A stretch of DNA of 22,242 nt from Solimonas thermocellulolyticum (GTDB lineage: Bacteria > Pseudomonadota > Gammaproteobacteria > Nevskiales > Nevskiaceae): contig NZ_JBEPIJ010000027.1 of assembly GCF_040327995.1 (NCBI RefSeq), forward strand, positions 1 to 22,242, written 5' to 3'. Every line of letters starts with the position of its first letter. Positions within the stretch are counted from its first letter, which is position 1. A model generated the notes under the pieces. The model was not told where the DNA came from, did no database searches, and saw nothing but the letters and a program-made list of their open reading frames with translations. The position numbers were made by a program, and so were the translations under genes. Shown here one piece after another: positions 1 through 7,830 of the stretch.

Positions 1-1
1 G

Positions 2-130
2 CCGGGCGACAACGTGCAGATGACGGTGGAGCTGATCAGCCCGATCGCGATGGAGGAAGGCGTGCGCTTTGCGATCCGCGAGGGCGGTCGCACCGTCGGC
101 GCCGGCGTCGTCACCAAGATCCTCGCGTAA
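2..130 (+). CDS. tuf: Elongation factor Tu, C-terminal fragment (partial at window edge)
   Basis: The last 42 codons of EF-Tu, the GTPase that delivers aminoacyl-tRNA to the ribosome. The visible part is the end of domain 3, with the family-typical phrases PGDNVQM, MEEGVRFAIREGGRTVGAG and a final VVTKILA before TAA. The 5' end lies outside the window, so whether this is tufA or tufB cannot be read directly. The position just ahead of rpsJ matches the tuf copy of the str operon (rpsL-rpsG-fusA-tuf). A terminator-like hairpin follows 21 nt after the stop codon. Confidence 0.97.
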   Translation, partial: PGDNVQMTVELISPIAMEEGVRFAIREGGRTVGAGVVTKILA

Positions 131-151
131 CTTTCGCCTTTACTTTCGCCG

Positions 152-182
152 GGGGCGCGAATAGAATTCGCGCCCCTTTTGT
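152..182 (+). terminator. Intrinsic terminator or attenuator between tuf and rpsJ
   Basis: A perfect 10-bp stem (152-161 GGGGCGCGAA with 167-176 TTCGCGCCCC) has a 5-nt loop TAGAA and is followed at once by TTTTGTT. This is a canonical rho-independent terminator. Only about 29 nt separate it from the rpsJ start, so no promoter fits downstream of it. Transcription of the S10 operon must start upstream of the hairpin or read through it. A direct repeat CTTTCGCC (131-138 and 143-150) lies just before the stem. Confidence 0.85.
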
Positions 183-211
183 TCCACGCTCTTTAATCCG
201 GAAGACACAGC

Positions 212-529
212 ATGGCCGCGACAAGCCAATCTATCCGCATCCGGCTCAAGGCGTTCGACCACCGGCTGATCGACAAGTCGGCACGTGAGATCGTCGAGAC
301 CGCGAAGCGCACCGGTGCCGTCGTGCGTGGGCCCATCCCGTTGCCCACCCGCAAGGAACGCTTCACCGTCCTGGTGTCGCCGCACGTCGACAAGGACGCG
401 CGTGACCAGTACGAAATCCGCACCCACAAGCGGCTCATGCAGATCGTCGATCCCACGGAGAAGACCGTGGACGCGCTCTCCAAGCTGGACTTGCCCGCGG
501 GCGTCGAAGTCCAGATCTCGCTGAACTAA
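212..529 (+). CDS. rpsJ: 30S ribosomal protein S10
   Basis: 105 residues, close to the usual length of S10 (NusE). S10 is a small-subunit head protein that also joins NusB in transcription antitermination. Recognisable stretches are IRIRLKAFDHRLID, VRGPIPLPTRKERF and the loop segment DQYEIRTHKRLM. It has a small N-terminal addition (MAATSQS) relative to E. coli. A Shine-Dalgarno GGAAG lies 7 nt before the ATG. It is the first gene of the S10 operon and stands directly behind the tuf terminator, an arrangement that leaves no long S10 leader of the E. coli type. Confidence 0.98.
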   Translation: MAATSQSIRIRLKAFDHRLIDKSAREIVETAKRTGAVVRGPIPLPTRKERFTVLVSPHVDKDARDQYEIRTHKRLMQIVDPTEKTVDALSKLDLPAGVEVQISLN

Positions 530-541
530 GAGGAGGCGGAC

Positions 542-1180
542 ATGACGATCGCCATCGTAGGCCGCAAGGCCGGCATGACCCGGATCTTCACCGACGCCGG
601 GACGGCCATTCCGGTGACCGTGATCGAGTGCACGCCGAACCGCGTGACTCAAGTCAAGACGGTCGAAAACGACGGCTACCGCGCCGTGCAGGTCGCGGTG
701 GGTGAACAAAAGGCCAGCCGCCTGACCAAGGCCGAGGCTGGGCACTACAAGAAGGCCGGCGTTGCCGCCGGTCGCGGACTGTGGGAAATCCGCCTCGACG
801 ACGGCGAGGGGGCAGACCTGCAGGCCGGTTCGGAGATCAAGGTCGATGTGTTCAACGGCGTCAAGGCCGTGGACGTCACCGGCATCTCTAAAGGCAAGGG
901 CTATGCCGGCGTCATCAAGCGCTGGGGCTTCGGCGGTGGCCGTGCGACGCACGGCAACTCGCTGTCGCATCGCGCGCCGGGCTCCATCGGCCAGCGTCAG
1001 AGCCCGGGCCGCGTGTTCAAGGGCAAGAAGATGGCCGGTCACATGGGCACGGACCGCGTGACGGTGCTGAATCTTGACCTGGTCAAGATCGATACAGAAC
1101 GCAACCTCCTGCTGGTCAAGGGGGCTGTGCCGGGCGCGACGAATGGCGATGTCATCGTGCGTCCCACGGTGAAGGCCTGA
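542..1180 (+). CDS. rplC: 50S ribosomal protein L3
   Basis: 212 residues, normal L3 length. L3 is an early assembly protein near the peptidyl-transferase centre. The hallmark loop GSIGQRQSPGRVFKGKKMAGHMG-like segment is present around residues 148-168. Q151 corresponds to the glutamine that PrmB methylates in E. coli (by family knowledge). A perfect AGGAGG Shine-Dalgarno (531-536) sits 5 nt before the ATG, the strongest ribosome binding site seen in this block. It follows rpsJ after 12 nt. Confidence 0.98.
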   Translation: MTIAIVGRKAGMTRIFTDAGTAIPVTVIECTPNRVTQVKTVENDGYRAVQVAVGEQKASRLTKAEAGHYKKAGVAAGRGLWEIRLDDGEGADLQAGSEIKVDVFNGVKAVDVTGISKGKGYAGVIKRWGFGGGRATHGNSLSHRAPGSIGQRQSPGRVFKGKKMAGHMGTDRVTVLNLDLVKIDTERNLLLVKGAVPGATNGDVIVRPTVKA

Positions 1181-1203
1181 AGCGCTACCGGGGAAAAACG
1201 GCA

Positions 1204-1809
1204 ATGGAACTTCAACTACACGACAGTACCGCCAAGCTCAGCGTCTCCGACGCCGTCTTCGCAGCGGAGTACAACGAACCCCTGATCCATCAGGTGGTGA
1301 CGTCGTATCTGGCCGGCGCGCGCGCCGGCACCAAGGCACAGAAGAGCAAGGCCATGGTGTCCGGCGGCGGCAAAAAGCCGTGGAAGCAGAAGGGCACCGG
1401 CCGCGCCCGCGCCGGCTCGATCCGCTCGCCGCTGTGGCGGGGCGGCGGCAAGACCTTCGCGGCCGTGCCGCGCGATTTCTCGCAAAAGGTCAACCGCAAG
1501 ATGTACCGCGGCGCGATCCGCTCCATCATCGCCGAATTGGCCCGACGCAATCACCTGATCGTCGCCGAGCACTTCACCGTGGACGCGCCGCGCACCAAGG
1601 GCCTGCTGGAGCGGCTGCGCGCGCTCGGCTCCAGCGACATCCTCATCGTCACCGGCGAGCTGGACAACAACCTGTTTCTGTCGGCGCGCAACATTCCGAA
1701 CGTCACCGTCTGCGACGTCGAGGCGATCAATCCGGTCACGCTGCTCAGCCATGAAAAGGTGCTGATGACGGCGGACGCAGTCAAGAAGTTGGAGGCCTGG
1801 CTGCAATGA
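1204..1809 (+). CDS. rplD: 50S ribosomal protein L4
   Basis: 201 residues, usual L4 length. L4 lines the peptide exit tunnel, and in E. coli it also represses the S10 operon through the S10 leader. The extended tunnel loop is visible (KKPWKQKGTGRARAGSIRSP, about residues 58-77), followed by the globular domain. Its last codons overlap the rplW start in an ATGA, so the two are probably translationally coupled. No leader large enough for an E. coli-style L4 target exists ahead of rpsJ here, so the autoregulatory role may differ (inference). Confidence 0.98.
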   Translation: MELQLHDSTAKLSVSDAVFAAEYNEPLIHQVVTSYLAGARAGTKAQKSKAMVSGGGKKPWKQKGTGRARAGSIRSPLWRGGGKTFAAVPRDFSQKVNRKMYRGAIRSIIAELARRNHLIVAEHFTVDAPRTKGLLERLRALGSSDILIVTGELDNNLFLSARNIPNVTVCDVEAINPVTLLSHEKVLMTADAVKKLEAWLQ

Positions 1810-2123
1810 GCAAGCACAAGACGGCAGTCGACCGCCTGCACCAGGTGATTCTGGGGCCGGTGATCTCCGAGAAGAGCACCCGCGTCGCCGAGAAGACCAA
1901 CACCGCCGTGTTCAGGGTCGTCCGCAACGCCTACAAACCGGAAATCCGCCAAGCGGTCGAGAAGCTGTTCAACGTGAAGGTCGAAGACGTGCGTACCCTC
2001 GTGGTCAAGGGCAAGCGCAAGCGCTTCGGCCGTTTCGAGGGGCGTCGCTCCGACTGGAAGAAGGCTTATGTGACGCTGGCCGAGGGGCAGGAAATCGACT
2101 TCCTGTCCGGTGGTGCGAACTAA
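1806..2123 (+). CDS. rplW: 50S ribosomal protein L23
   Basis: 105 residues. L23 sits at the tunnel exit and is the docking site for trigger factor and the signal recognition particle. Typical phrases are VILGPVISEKST near the N-terminus and FNVKVEDVRTLVVKGKRKRFG in the middle. The ATG overlaps the rplD stop (ATGA, 4-bp overlap), which fixes the start and implies coupled translation. Confidence 0.97.
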   Translation: MSKHKTAVDRLHQVILGPVISEKSTRVAEKTNTAVFRVVRNAYKPEIRQAVEKLFNVKVEDVRTLVVKGKRKRFGRFEGRRSDWKKAYVTLAEGQEIDFLSGGAN

Positions 2124-2135
2124 GGGTACGAAGCC

Positions 2136-2969
2136 ATGCCATTGGTCAAGATGAAGCCGACGTCCGCCGGCGTGCGCCACCAGGTCCGCGTGGTCACGCC
2201 GGGGCTATGGAAGGGCGAGCCGTATGCCCCGCTGCTCGAAAAGCAGACGAGCACCGGCGGCCGCAACAACAACGGTCACATGACCACGCGCCACAAGGGC
2301 GGCGGTCACAAGCACCACTATCGCGTGGTCGACTTCAAGCGTAACAAGGATGGCGTGCCGGCGCGGGTCGAGCGTATCGAGTACGACCCGAACCGTTCGG
2401 CGCACATCGCCCTGCTGTGCTACGCCGACGGCGAGCGGCGCTACATCATCGCGCCGCGCGGCGTCGCCGAGGGGGATACCTTGCAGTCCGGGTCCGACGC
2501 GCCGATCCGGCCGGGCAACGTCCTGCCCCTGCGCAACATTCCGGTGGGGTCCACGATCCACTGCGTGGAACTGCGCCCGGGCAAGGGTGCACAATTGGCG
2601 CGCAGCGCCGGCGCCGCCGTGCAGCTCGTGGCCCGTGAGGGCGATTACGTGACCATCCGTCTGCGTTCGGGCGAGATGCGCAAAGTGCTGGCCACCTGCC
2701 GCGCCGCGATCGGCGAAGTGGGCAACAACGAGCACAATCTGCGGCAGTACGGCAAGGCCGGCGCCAAGCGTTGGAAAGGCATCCGTCCGACCGTGCGCGG
2801 CGTGGTGATGAACCCGGTCGATCACCCGCATGGCGGCGGTGAAGGCAAGTCCGGCCAGGGCAACCCGCATCCGGTCACGCCGTGGGGCCAGCAGACCAAG
2901 GGCCTCAAGACCCGCAACAACAAGCGCACGCAAAAGTTCATCGTGCGTGCTCGTCACGCCAAGAAGTAG
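2136..2969 (+). CDS. rplB: 50S ribosomal protein L2
   Basis: 277 residues, close to E. coli L2 (273). L2 binds 23S rRNA domain IV and is needed for subunit association and peptidyl transfer. The conserved C-terminal block MNPVDHPHGGGEGKSG is present. H230 corresponds to the E. coli His229 implicated in peptidyl-transferase activity (family knowledge). The N-terminal part has the GRNNNGHMTTRHKGGGHK RNA-binding segment. It starts 12 nt after rplW. Confidence 0.98.
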   Translation: MPLVKMKPTSAGVRHQVRVVTPGLWKGEPYAPLLEKQTSTGGRNNNGHMTTRHKGGGHKHHYRVVDFKRNKDGVPARVERIEYDPNRSAHIALLCYADGERRYIIAPRGVAEGDTLQSGSDAPIRPGNVLPLRNIPVGSTIHCVELRPGKGAQLARSAGAAVQLVAREGDYVTIRLRSGEMRKVLATCRAAIGEVGNNEHNLRQYGKAGAKRWKGIRPTVRGVVMNPVDHPHGGGEGKSGQGNPHPVTPWGQQTKGLKTRNNKRTQKFIVRARHAKK

Positions 2970-2982
2970 TGAGGACTAGGCC

Positions 2983-3258
2983 ATGCCGCGTTCCGTCAAG
3001 AAAGGCCCGTTCGTCGACCACCATCTCGCCAAGAAGGTGGAAGACATGGCGTCGCAGCGGGTCAAGAAGCCGATCAAGACCTGGTCGCGCCGTTCCATGA
3101 TCACGCCCGATTTCGTCGGGCTGACGATCCAGGTGCACAACGGCAAACAGCACATGCCGGTCTTCATCACCGACAACATGGTCGGCCACAAGCTCGGCGA
3201 GTTCGCGCCGACGCGGACCTTCAAAGGTCACGCGGCCGACAAAGCTACGAAGAAGTGA
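2983..3258 (+). CDS. rpsS: 30S ribosomal protein S19
   Basis: 91 residues, normal length. S19 forms the A-site side of the 30S head with S13. Diagnostic segments are PRSVKKGPFVDHHL at the start, TWSRRSMITPDFVG, and HKLGEFAPTRTFKGH near the end. TGAGGA just after the rplB stop supplies the ribosome binding site. Confidence 0.98.
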   Translation: MPRSVKKGPFVDHHLAKKVEDMASQRVKKPIKTWSRRSMITPDFVGLTIQVHNGKQHMPVFITDNMVGHKLGEFAPTRTFKGHAADKATKK

Positions 3259-3266
3259 GCGCCGCC

Positions 3267-3602
3267 ATGCAGACGCAAGCCGTCCTCAAGTTCGTACGCC
3301 TGTCGCCGAAGAAGGCGCGCCCGGTCGCGGACCTGGTGCGTGGCAAGAAGGTCGACGAGGCGCTCAACATCCTCAAGTTCTCGACGCGCAAGCCGGCCAA
3401 GGTCATCCGTAAGGTGCTGGAGTCGGCGATCGCCAATGCCGAGAACAACCACGGCGCGGACGTCGACGAGCTCAAGGTCAACGAGATCTTCATCGATCAA
3501 GGGCCGGTGCTCAAGCGGATCATGCCGCGTGCCAAGGGGCGGGCGGACCGCATCCTCAAGCCTACCGCACACATCACCGTCCGTCTTTCGGACGGGCGCT
3601 AG
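3267..3602 (+). CDS. rplV: 50S ribosomal protein L22
   Basis: 111 residues from the ATG at 3267. L22 lines the exit tunnel with L4. The conserved core ESAIANAENNHGADVDELKV and the C-terminal hairpin PRAKGRADRILKPTAHITV are intact. An in-frame GTG at 3255 overlaps the rpsS stop and would add four residues (MSAA). I prefer the ATG because the resulting N-terminus aligns with E. coli and Xanthomonas L22 and the sequence GTGAG lies at Shine-Dalgarno distance before it. Start confidence is moderate, identity is certain. Confidence 0.95.
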   Translation: MQTQAVLKFVRLSPKKARPVADLVRGKKVDEALNILKFSTRKPAKVIRKVLESAIANAENNHGADVDELKVNEIFIDQGPVLKRIMPRAKGRADRILKPTAHITVRLSDGR

Positions 3603-3631
3603 CCGTCGCGAGACAAACCAAGAGATCGCCC

Positions 3632-4318
3632 ATGGGTCACAAAGTCAATCCGAATGGTTTCCGCCTCGGCATCACGACGAAGTGGAGCTCGAACTGGTAC
3701 GCGGAGCGCGGCGCCTATGGCGAGACGCTGCTCAAGGACATGGCTGCTCGCGAGTTTCTGAAGGAAAAGCTCGCGCAGGCATCGGTGTCGCGCATCCAGA
3801 TCGACCGTCCGGCGAAGTCAGCGCGCGTGACCATTCACACCGCGCGTCCGGGCATCGTCATTGGCAAGAAAGGCGAGGACATCGAGAAGCTCAAGCTGGA
3901 GGTTGCCAAGATCATCGGGCTGAAGCCCGAGTCGGTCCATCTGTCGGTGGAGGAGATCCGCAAGCCGGAACTCGACGCCAAGCTGATCGCGGACTCGGTG
4001 GCGCAGCAGCTCGAGCGCCGCATCATGTTCCGTCGTGCGATGAAGCGTGCGGTCCAGAACGCGATGCGTCTGGGTGCCGGTGGCATCAAGATCCAGGTCA
4101 GCGGCCGCCTCAACGGTGCCGAGATCGCGCGCACCGAGTGGTATCGCGAGGGGCGCGTTCCGTTGCACACGCTGCGTGCACACGTGGATTTCGCGCAAGG
4201 TGAAGCCAAGACCACCTACGGCGTCATCGGGGTCAAGGTCTGGGTGTTCACCGGCGAAGTGTTCGAGGCAGACCGCCGCGCCGATCGTGCTGAAGCCGGC
4301 GAAGCCGCAGCCGCCTAA
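3632..4318 (+). CDS. rpsC: 30S ribosomal protein S3
   Basis: 228 residues, usual length. S3 shapes the mRNA entry site and helps unwind mRNA. It starts with MGHKVNPNGFRLGI and has the type II KH-domain GxxG loop (IVIGKKGEDIEKL, residues about 75-87). The C-terminal domain carries the GGIKIQVSGRLNGAEIART segment. The last residues (EAGEAAAA) are a short low-complexity tail typical of the family. A 29-nt spacer separates it from rplV. Confidence 0.98.
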   Translation: MGHKVNPNGFRLGITTKWSSNWYAERGAYGETLLKDMAAREFLKEKLAQASVSRIQIDRPAKSARVTIHTARPGIVIGKKGEDIEKLKLEVAKIIGLKPESVHLSVEEIRKPELDAKLIADSVAQQLERRIMFRRAMKRAVQNAMRLGAGGIKIQVSGRLNGAEIARTEWYREGRVPLHTLRAHVDFAQGEAKTTYGVIGVKVWVFTGEVFEADRRADRAEAGEAAAA

Positions 4319-4336
4319 TACCGAGAGACAAGCGTC

Positions 4337-4750
4337 ATGTTGCAGCCCAAGCGCACAAAATTCCGTAAGCAACGCAAAGGCACGAACACCGGCCTCGCGC
4401 TGACCGGCAACAAGGTCAGCTTCGGCGAGTGGGGCCTGAAGACGGCCGAGCACGGCCGCATCACCGCGCGCCAGATCGAAGCGGCTCGTCGCGTGATCAC
4501 GCGCTATATCAAGCGCGGCGGCAAGGTGTGGATCCGCATCTTCCCGGACGTGCCGGTGACCAAAAAGCCACTCGAAGTCCGCATGGGCTCGGGCAAGGGC
4601 AACGTCGAGTACTGGGTCGCCAAGGTGCAGCCCGGCAAGGTGCTGTACGAGATGGAGGGCGTGGACGAGGCCACCGCGCGCGAGGCGTTTCGCCTGGCGG
4701 CCGCGAAGCTGCCGGTGAAGACCGCGTTCGTCAACCGCACGATCATGTGA
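4337..4750 (+). CDS. rplP: 50S ribosomal protein L16
   Basis: 137 residues, as expected. L16 organises the A-site tRNA pocket on the 50S subunit. Recognisable are MLQPKRTKFRKQRKG, the ITARQIEAARRVI helix, and MGSGKGNVEYWVAKVQPG, the region whose arginine is hydroxylated in E. coli (R81, family knowledge). The gene starts 18 nt after rpsC and precedes rpmC by 13 nt. Confidence 0.98.
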   Translation: MLQPKRTKFRKQRKGTNTGLALTGNKVSFGEWGLKTAEHGRITARQIEAARRVITRYIKRGGKVWIRIFPDVPVTKKPLEVRMGSGKGNVEYWVAKVQPGKVLYEMEGVDEATAREAFRLAAAKLPVKTAFVNRTIM

Positions 4751-4763
4751 TGGGAATCAGGTC

Positions 4764-4982
4764 ATGAAGGCCCAGGAATACGTCAAGTCGCTGCGCGGCA
4801 AGTCCGCCGCGGAGCTCAGTAGCGAGCTGGAGGCGCTGCGCAAAGAGCAGTTCAACCTGCGCATGCAGCTGGCATCCGGTCAAGGGGGTAAGACCCACCT
4901 GTTGCGGGACGTGCGCAAGAGAATCGCGCGTCTGAAGACGGTGGTGGCACAACGGACCGAACAATCGGCACGCAATCGGTGA
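4764..4982 (+). CDS. rpmC: 50S ribosomal protein L29
   Basis: 72 residues, a little longer than E. coli L29 (63). L29 is a two-helix protein beside L23 at the tunnel exit. The pattern LRGKSAAELSSELEALRKEQFNLR followed by a short loop and VRKRIARLKTVVAQR is characteristic. The C-terminal extension (TEQSARNR) is polar and probably disordered. Short spacers on both sides fit operon transcription. Confidence 0.96.
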   Translation: MKAQEYVKSLRGKSAAELSSELEALRKEQFNLRMQLASGQGGKTHLLRDVRKRIARLKTVVAQRTEQSARNR

Positions 4983-4989
4983 GCGCGTC

Positions 4990-5283
4990 ATGAGCGAACA
5001 GAATAGGCAGAAGCCCCAACGGCGCATCGTCGGCACGGTGGTGAGCAACAAGGCCAACAAGACCATCACGGTGCTGGTCGAGCGCAGCGTGCGACACCCG
5101 GTCTACGGCAAGATGTTGCGCCGCTCGACCAAGTTGCACGCGCACGACGAAAACAACGAGTGCAACGAGGGCGATCTCGTCGCCATCGTCGAGACCCGTC
5201 CTCTGTCGGCGACCAAGCATTTCCGTCTGGTCGAGGTGCTGCGCAAGGCCAGCACCCTCGAGCAGCAGGCGGCCGGAGCCTGA
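4990..5283 (+). CDS. rpsQ: 30S ribosomal protein S17
   Basis: 97 residues. S17 is an OB-fold primary binder of 16S rRNA. The core RRIVGTVVSNKANKTITVLVERSVRHPVYGK and the following LHAHDENNECNEGDLVAIVETRPLS match the family well. The C-terminus is about ten residues longer than in E. coli. It lies 7 nt after rpmC and 3 nt before rplN. It is the last gene of the S10 operon as defined in E. coli. Confidence 0.97.
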   Translation: MSEQNRQKPQRRIVGTVVSNKANKTITVLVERSVRHPVYGKMLRRSTKLHAHDENNECNEGDLVAIVETRPLSATKHFRLVEVLRKASTLEQQAAGA

Positions 5284-5286
5284 GCC

Positions 5287-5652
5287 ATGATCCAGCAGGA
5301 ATCGTTTCTCGTCGCCGCCGACAACAGTGGTGCGCGGCTCGTCCAGGTGATTCAGGTCAAAGGTTCGACGCATCGGCGTTACGCCGGCGTCGGCGACCTG
5401 ATCAAGGTCACCGTCAAAGAGGCCATTCCGCGCGGCAAGGTGAAGAAGGGCGAGGTGCACGATGCCGTCGTCGTGCGCACCAAGTTCCCAATCAAGCGCG
5501 CCGACGGTTCGGTGATCCGTTTCGACAGCAATGCCGCGGTTCTGGTCTCGAACAAGCTCGAACCGCTGGGCACGCGCATCTTCGGGCCGGTCACGCGCGA
5601 ACTTCGCGACCGCTTCATGAAGATCGTGTCGTTGGCGCCGGAAGTGCTGTAA
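5287..5652 (+). CDS. rplN: 50S ribosomal protein L14
   Basis: 121 residues, usual length. L14 forms an intersubunit bridge with 16S rRNA and pairs with L19. It begins MIQQESFLVAADNSGARLVQ, the near-invariant L14 N-terminus, and ends in RELRDRFMKIVSLAPEVL. It is the first gene of the spc group, but only 3 nt separate it from rpsQ and no promoter fits between. Here the S10 and spc groups therefore look like a single transcription unit. Confidence 0.98.
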   Translation: MIQQESFLVAADNSGARLVQVIQVKGSTHRRYAGVGDLIKVTVKEAIPRGKVKKGEVHDAVVVRTKFPIKRADGSVIRFDSNAAVLVSNKLEPLGTRIFGPVTRELRDRFMKIVSLAPEVL

Positions 5653-5666
5653 AGGACACGCAAGCC

Positions 5667-5993
5667 ATGAAGAAGATTCGCAAGGGCGACGAGGTCGTCG
5701 TCATCGCCGGCAAGGACAAGGGGCGTCGTGGCACGGTGTCGCAGGTGCGCGCCGACGGCACTCTGGTGGTCGAGGGCATCAATCTCGCCAAGAAACATCA
5801 GCGCCCGAACCCCAATGCGGGGATCGCCGGTGGCATCGTCGAGAAGGAGATGCCTATCCACGCGTCCAACGTCATGCTGTGGAATCCCAGGGCCGGCAAG
5901 GGTGATCGTGTCGGTTTCAAGTACGAGGGCGAGGGCGATAATCGCCGCAAGCTGCGCTTTTTCAAGTCTGACCAGTCGCTGGTCGACGGTTGA
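5667..5993 (+). CDS. rplX: 50S ribosomal protein L24
   Basis: 108 residues from the ATG at 5667. L24 is an assembly-initiator protein with a KOW motif, visible here as KKIRKGDEVVVIAGKDKGRRGTV at the N-terminus. The segment GGIVEKEMPIHASNV is also typical. The reading frame is open far upstream across rpsQ and rplN. That extension is a shadow, since the family begins at this methionine and an AAAGGA ribosome binding site lies upstream. Confidence 0.97.
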   Translation: MKKIRKGDEVVVIAGKDKGRRGTVSQVRADGTLVVEGINLAKKHQRPNPNAGIAGGIVEKEMPIHASNVMLWNPRAGKGDRVGFKYEGEGDNRRKLRFFKSDQSLVDG

Positions 5994-6004
5994 GGTAGTC
6001 GACG

Positions 6005-6544
6005 ATGGCAGCCAACCTGCAAACGCTGTACCGCGAGAAGATCGCGCCCGAGCTTAGGCAGAAGCTCGGCCTTGCGCCGATGGAAGTGCCGCGCATCTCG
6101 AAGATCACGCTGAACATGGGCGTGGGCGAGGCGACGACCGACCGCAAGATCATCGAGCACGCGGTCGCGGACATGACCGCGATTGCCGGTCAGAAGCCGG
6201 TGATCACCAAGTCGCGTATTGCGGTCGCGGGTTTCAAGATCCGCGAGAACTATCCGATCGGCGTCAAGGTGACGCTGCGCCGCGAGCGCATGTACGAGTT
6301 CCTCGAACGTCTGATCCAGGTGGCCTTGCCTCGTATCCGTGATTTCCGCGGCATTCCGGCGCGCGGGTTCGATGGGCGCGGCAACTTCAACTTCGGCGTC
6401 ACCGAGCAGATCATTTTCCCGGAAATCGACTACGACAAGGTCGATGCCCTGCGCGGCATGAACATCACGATCACCACGACGGCGAAGACCGACGAGCACG
6501 GCAAGGCCCTGCTCGAAGCCTTCAACTTCCCGTTCCGCAAGTAA
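6005..6544 (+). CDS. rplE: 50S ribosomal protein L5
   Basis: 179 residues, exactly the E. coli length. L5 binds 5S rRNA and contacts the P-site tRNA. Characteristic parts are KITLNMGVGEA, AGQKPVITKSR, and RGNFNFGVTEQIIFPEIDYDK-like text near the middle, ending in AFNFPFRK. In E. coli, S8 represses the spc operon near the start of this gene. I could not identify an S8 target by eye in the 11-nt spacer before it. Confidence 0.98.
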   Translation: MAANLQTLYREKIAPELRQKLGLAPMEVPRISKITLNMGVGEATTDRKIIEHAVADMTAIAGQKPVITKSRIAVAGFKIRENYPIGVKVTLRRERMYEFLERLIQVALPRIRDFRGIPARGFDGRGNFNFGVTEQIIFPEIDYDKVDALRGMNITITTTAKTDEHGKALLEAFNFPFRK

Positions 6545-6557
6545 GTCGGTAAGACCC

Positions 6558-6863
6558 ATGGCCAAGACCAGCATGATCGAGCGCGAGAAGAAGCGCGCCC
6601 GTCTCGCCAAGCAGTTCGCCGCCAAGCGCGAGAAGCTCAAGACCATCATCTCCAGCACGACGGCGACGCCGGAGGAGAAGCACGAGGCCGTCGTGGCGCT
6701 GCAAAAGCTGCCGCGCGATTCGAGCAAGTCGCGTCAGCGTACGCGCTGCGAGTTGACCGGCCGTCCGCGCGGCGTATACCGCAAGTTCAGGCTCGGTCGT
6801 AACAAATTGCGCGAGGCCGCGATGAGGGGCGAGATCCCCGGTCTGAAGAAGGCGAGCTGGTGA
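6558..6863 (+). CDS. rpsN: 30S ribosomal protein S14, zinc-free (C-) form
   Basis: 101 residues, the long S14 form. It keeps the C-terminal signature RCELTGRPRGVYRKF and GEIPGLKKASW, but has only one cysteine and none of the CxxC pairs of the short zinc-binding form. It therefore does not depend on zinc (family knowledge). S14 sits in the 30S head near S3 and S10. The spacers on either side are short (13 and 24 nt). Confidence 0.98.
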   Translation: MAKTSMIEREKKRARLAKQFAAKREKLKTIISSTTATPEEKHEAVVALQKLPRDSSKSRQRTRCELTGRPRGVYRKFRLGRNKLREAAMRGEIPGLKKASW

Positions 6864-6887
6864 CGAGCACTACTGGGGTTAGCGAAC

Positions 6888-7283
6888 ATGAGCATGAGTG
6901 ATCCGATCGCCGACTTTCTGACCCGCATTCGCAACGGTCAGCAGGCGCGCAAGAAGCAGGTCGCCGTACCGTCGTCCAAGGTCAAGGAAGCCATCGCCGC
7001 AGTGCTGAAAGACGAAGGCTACATCAGCGATTACAGCGTCGTGACCGAGGGCGCGAAGAAGACGCTCACGGTGAATCTGAAGTACTTCGAAGGCCGACCG
7101 GTGATCGAGCGCATCGAGCGCGTCTCGCGTCCGTCGCTGCGTGTGTACAAGGGCAAGGACGAGCTGCCGAAGGTCTTGGGTGGTTTGGGCGTCGCCATCG
7201 TCTCGACCCCAGGTGGGGTGGTCAGCGATCGTCGCGCGCGCGAGGCCGGACACGGCGGCGAGATCCTGTGCATCGTCGCTTAA
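6888..7283 (+). CDS. rpsH: 30S ribosomal protein S8
   Basis: 131 residues, E. coli S8 length. S8 is a primary 16S rRNA binder and, in E. coli, the translational repressor of the spc operon. The N-terminus MSMSDPIADFLTRIRNGQ and the C-terminus TDRRAREAGHGGEILCIVA-like block (here VSDRRAREAGHGGEILCIVA) are diagnostic. A second ATG two codons in is possible, but the first matches the family start. Confidence 0.98.
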   Translation: MSMSDPIADFLTRIRNGQQARKKQVAVPSSKVKEAIAAVLKDEGYISDYSVVTEGAKKTLTVNLKYFEGRPVIERIERVSRPSLRVYKGKDELPKVLGGLGVAIVSTPGGVVSDRRAREAGHGGEILCIVA

Positions 7284-7296
7284 GGAGAGACGCAAG

Positions 7297-7827
7297 ATGT
7301 CCCGCGTAGCAAAGATGCCGGTTTCGCTGCCGGCTGGTGTGCAAATCAGCGCCAGCAATGGACAGGTCACGGTCAAGGGGGCCAAGGCCTCGGTGACGGT
7401 CGCGATCCCGCCGGCGGTCCAGATCGATGTCGAGGGTAACGTCGCTTCGATCAACGCCGACTCGATCAAGCGCAACCCGATGGCTTCGGGTACCGCGCGC
7501 GCGATTCTGAACAACGCCGTGATCGGGGTGTCGAAAGGTTACGAGAAGCGCCTCAGTCTCGTCGGTGTCGGTTATCGGGCCGCGGCCGCCGGCAAAAAAC
7601 TGAACTTGAGCCTGGGGTTCTCGCATCCGATCGAGTATTCGATTCCGGATGGCGTGACCGTCGAGACCCCGAGTCAGACCGAGATCGTGGTCAAGGGGGC
7701 CGACAAAAAGATGGTCGGCCAGGTGGCTGCTGACATCCGCCGATTCCGTCCGCCCGAGCCTTACAAAGGCAAGGGTGTGCGTTACTCGACGGAGAAGGTC
7801 GTGCTCAAGGAAGCGAAGAAGAAGTAG
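7297..7827 (+). CDS. rplF: 50S ribosomal protein L6
   Basis: 176 residues from the ATG at 7297, usual L6 length. L6 lies near the sarcin-ricin loop and factor-binding site. It begins MSRVAKMPVSLPAGV and carries the C-terminal family signature PEPYKGKGVRY. The frame is open further upstream over rpsH, but AAGGAGA at 7282-7288, overlapping the rpsH stop, marks this start. Confidence 0.98.
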   Translation: MSRVAKMPVSLPAGVQISASNGQVTVKGAKASVTVAIPPAVQIDVEGNVASINADSIKRNPMASGTARAILNNAVIGVSKGYEKRLSLVGVGYRAAAAGKKLNLSLGFSHPIEYSIPDGVTVETPSQTEIVVKGADKKMVGQVAADIRRFRPPEPYKGKGVRYSTEKVVLKEAKKK

Positions 7828-7830
7828 GCC

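Noticed and set aside
140..1204. Minus-strand open frame of 354 codons over rpsJ and rplC
   Set aside because: It is antisense to two certain ribosomal protein genes, has biased low-complexity composition, and arises from high-GC codon use.
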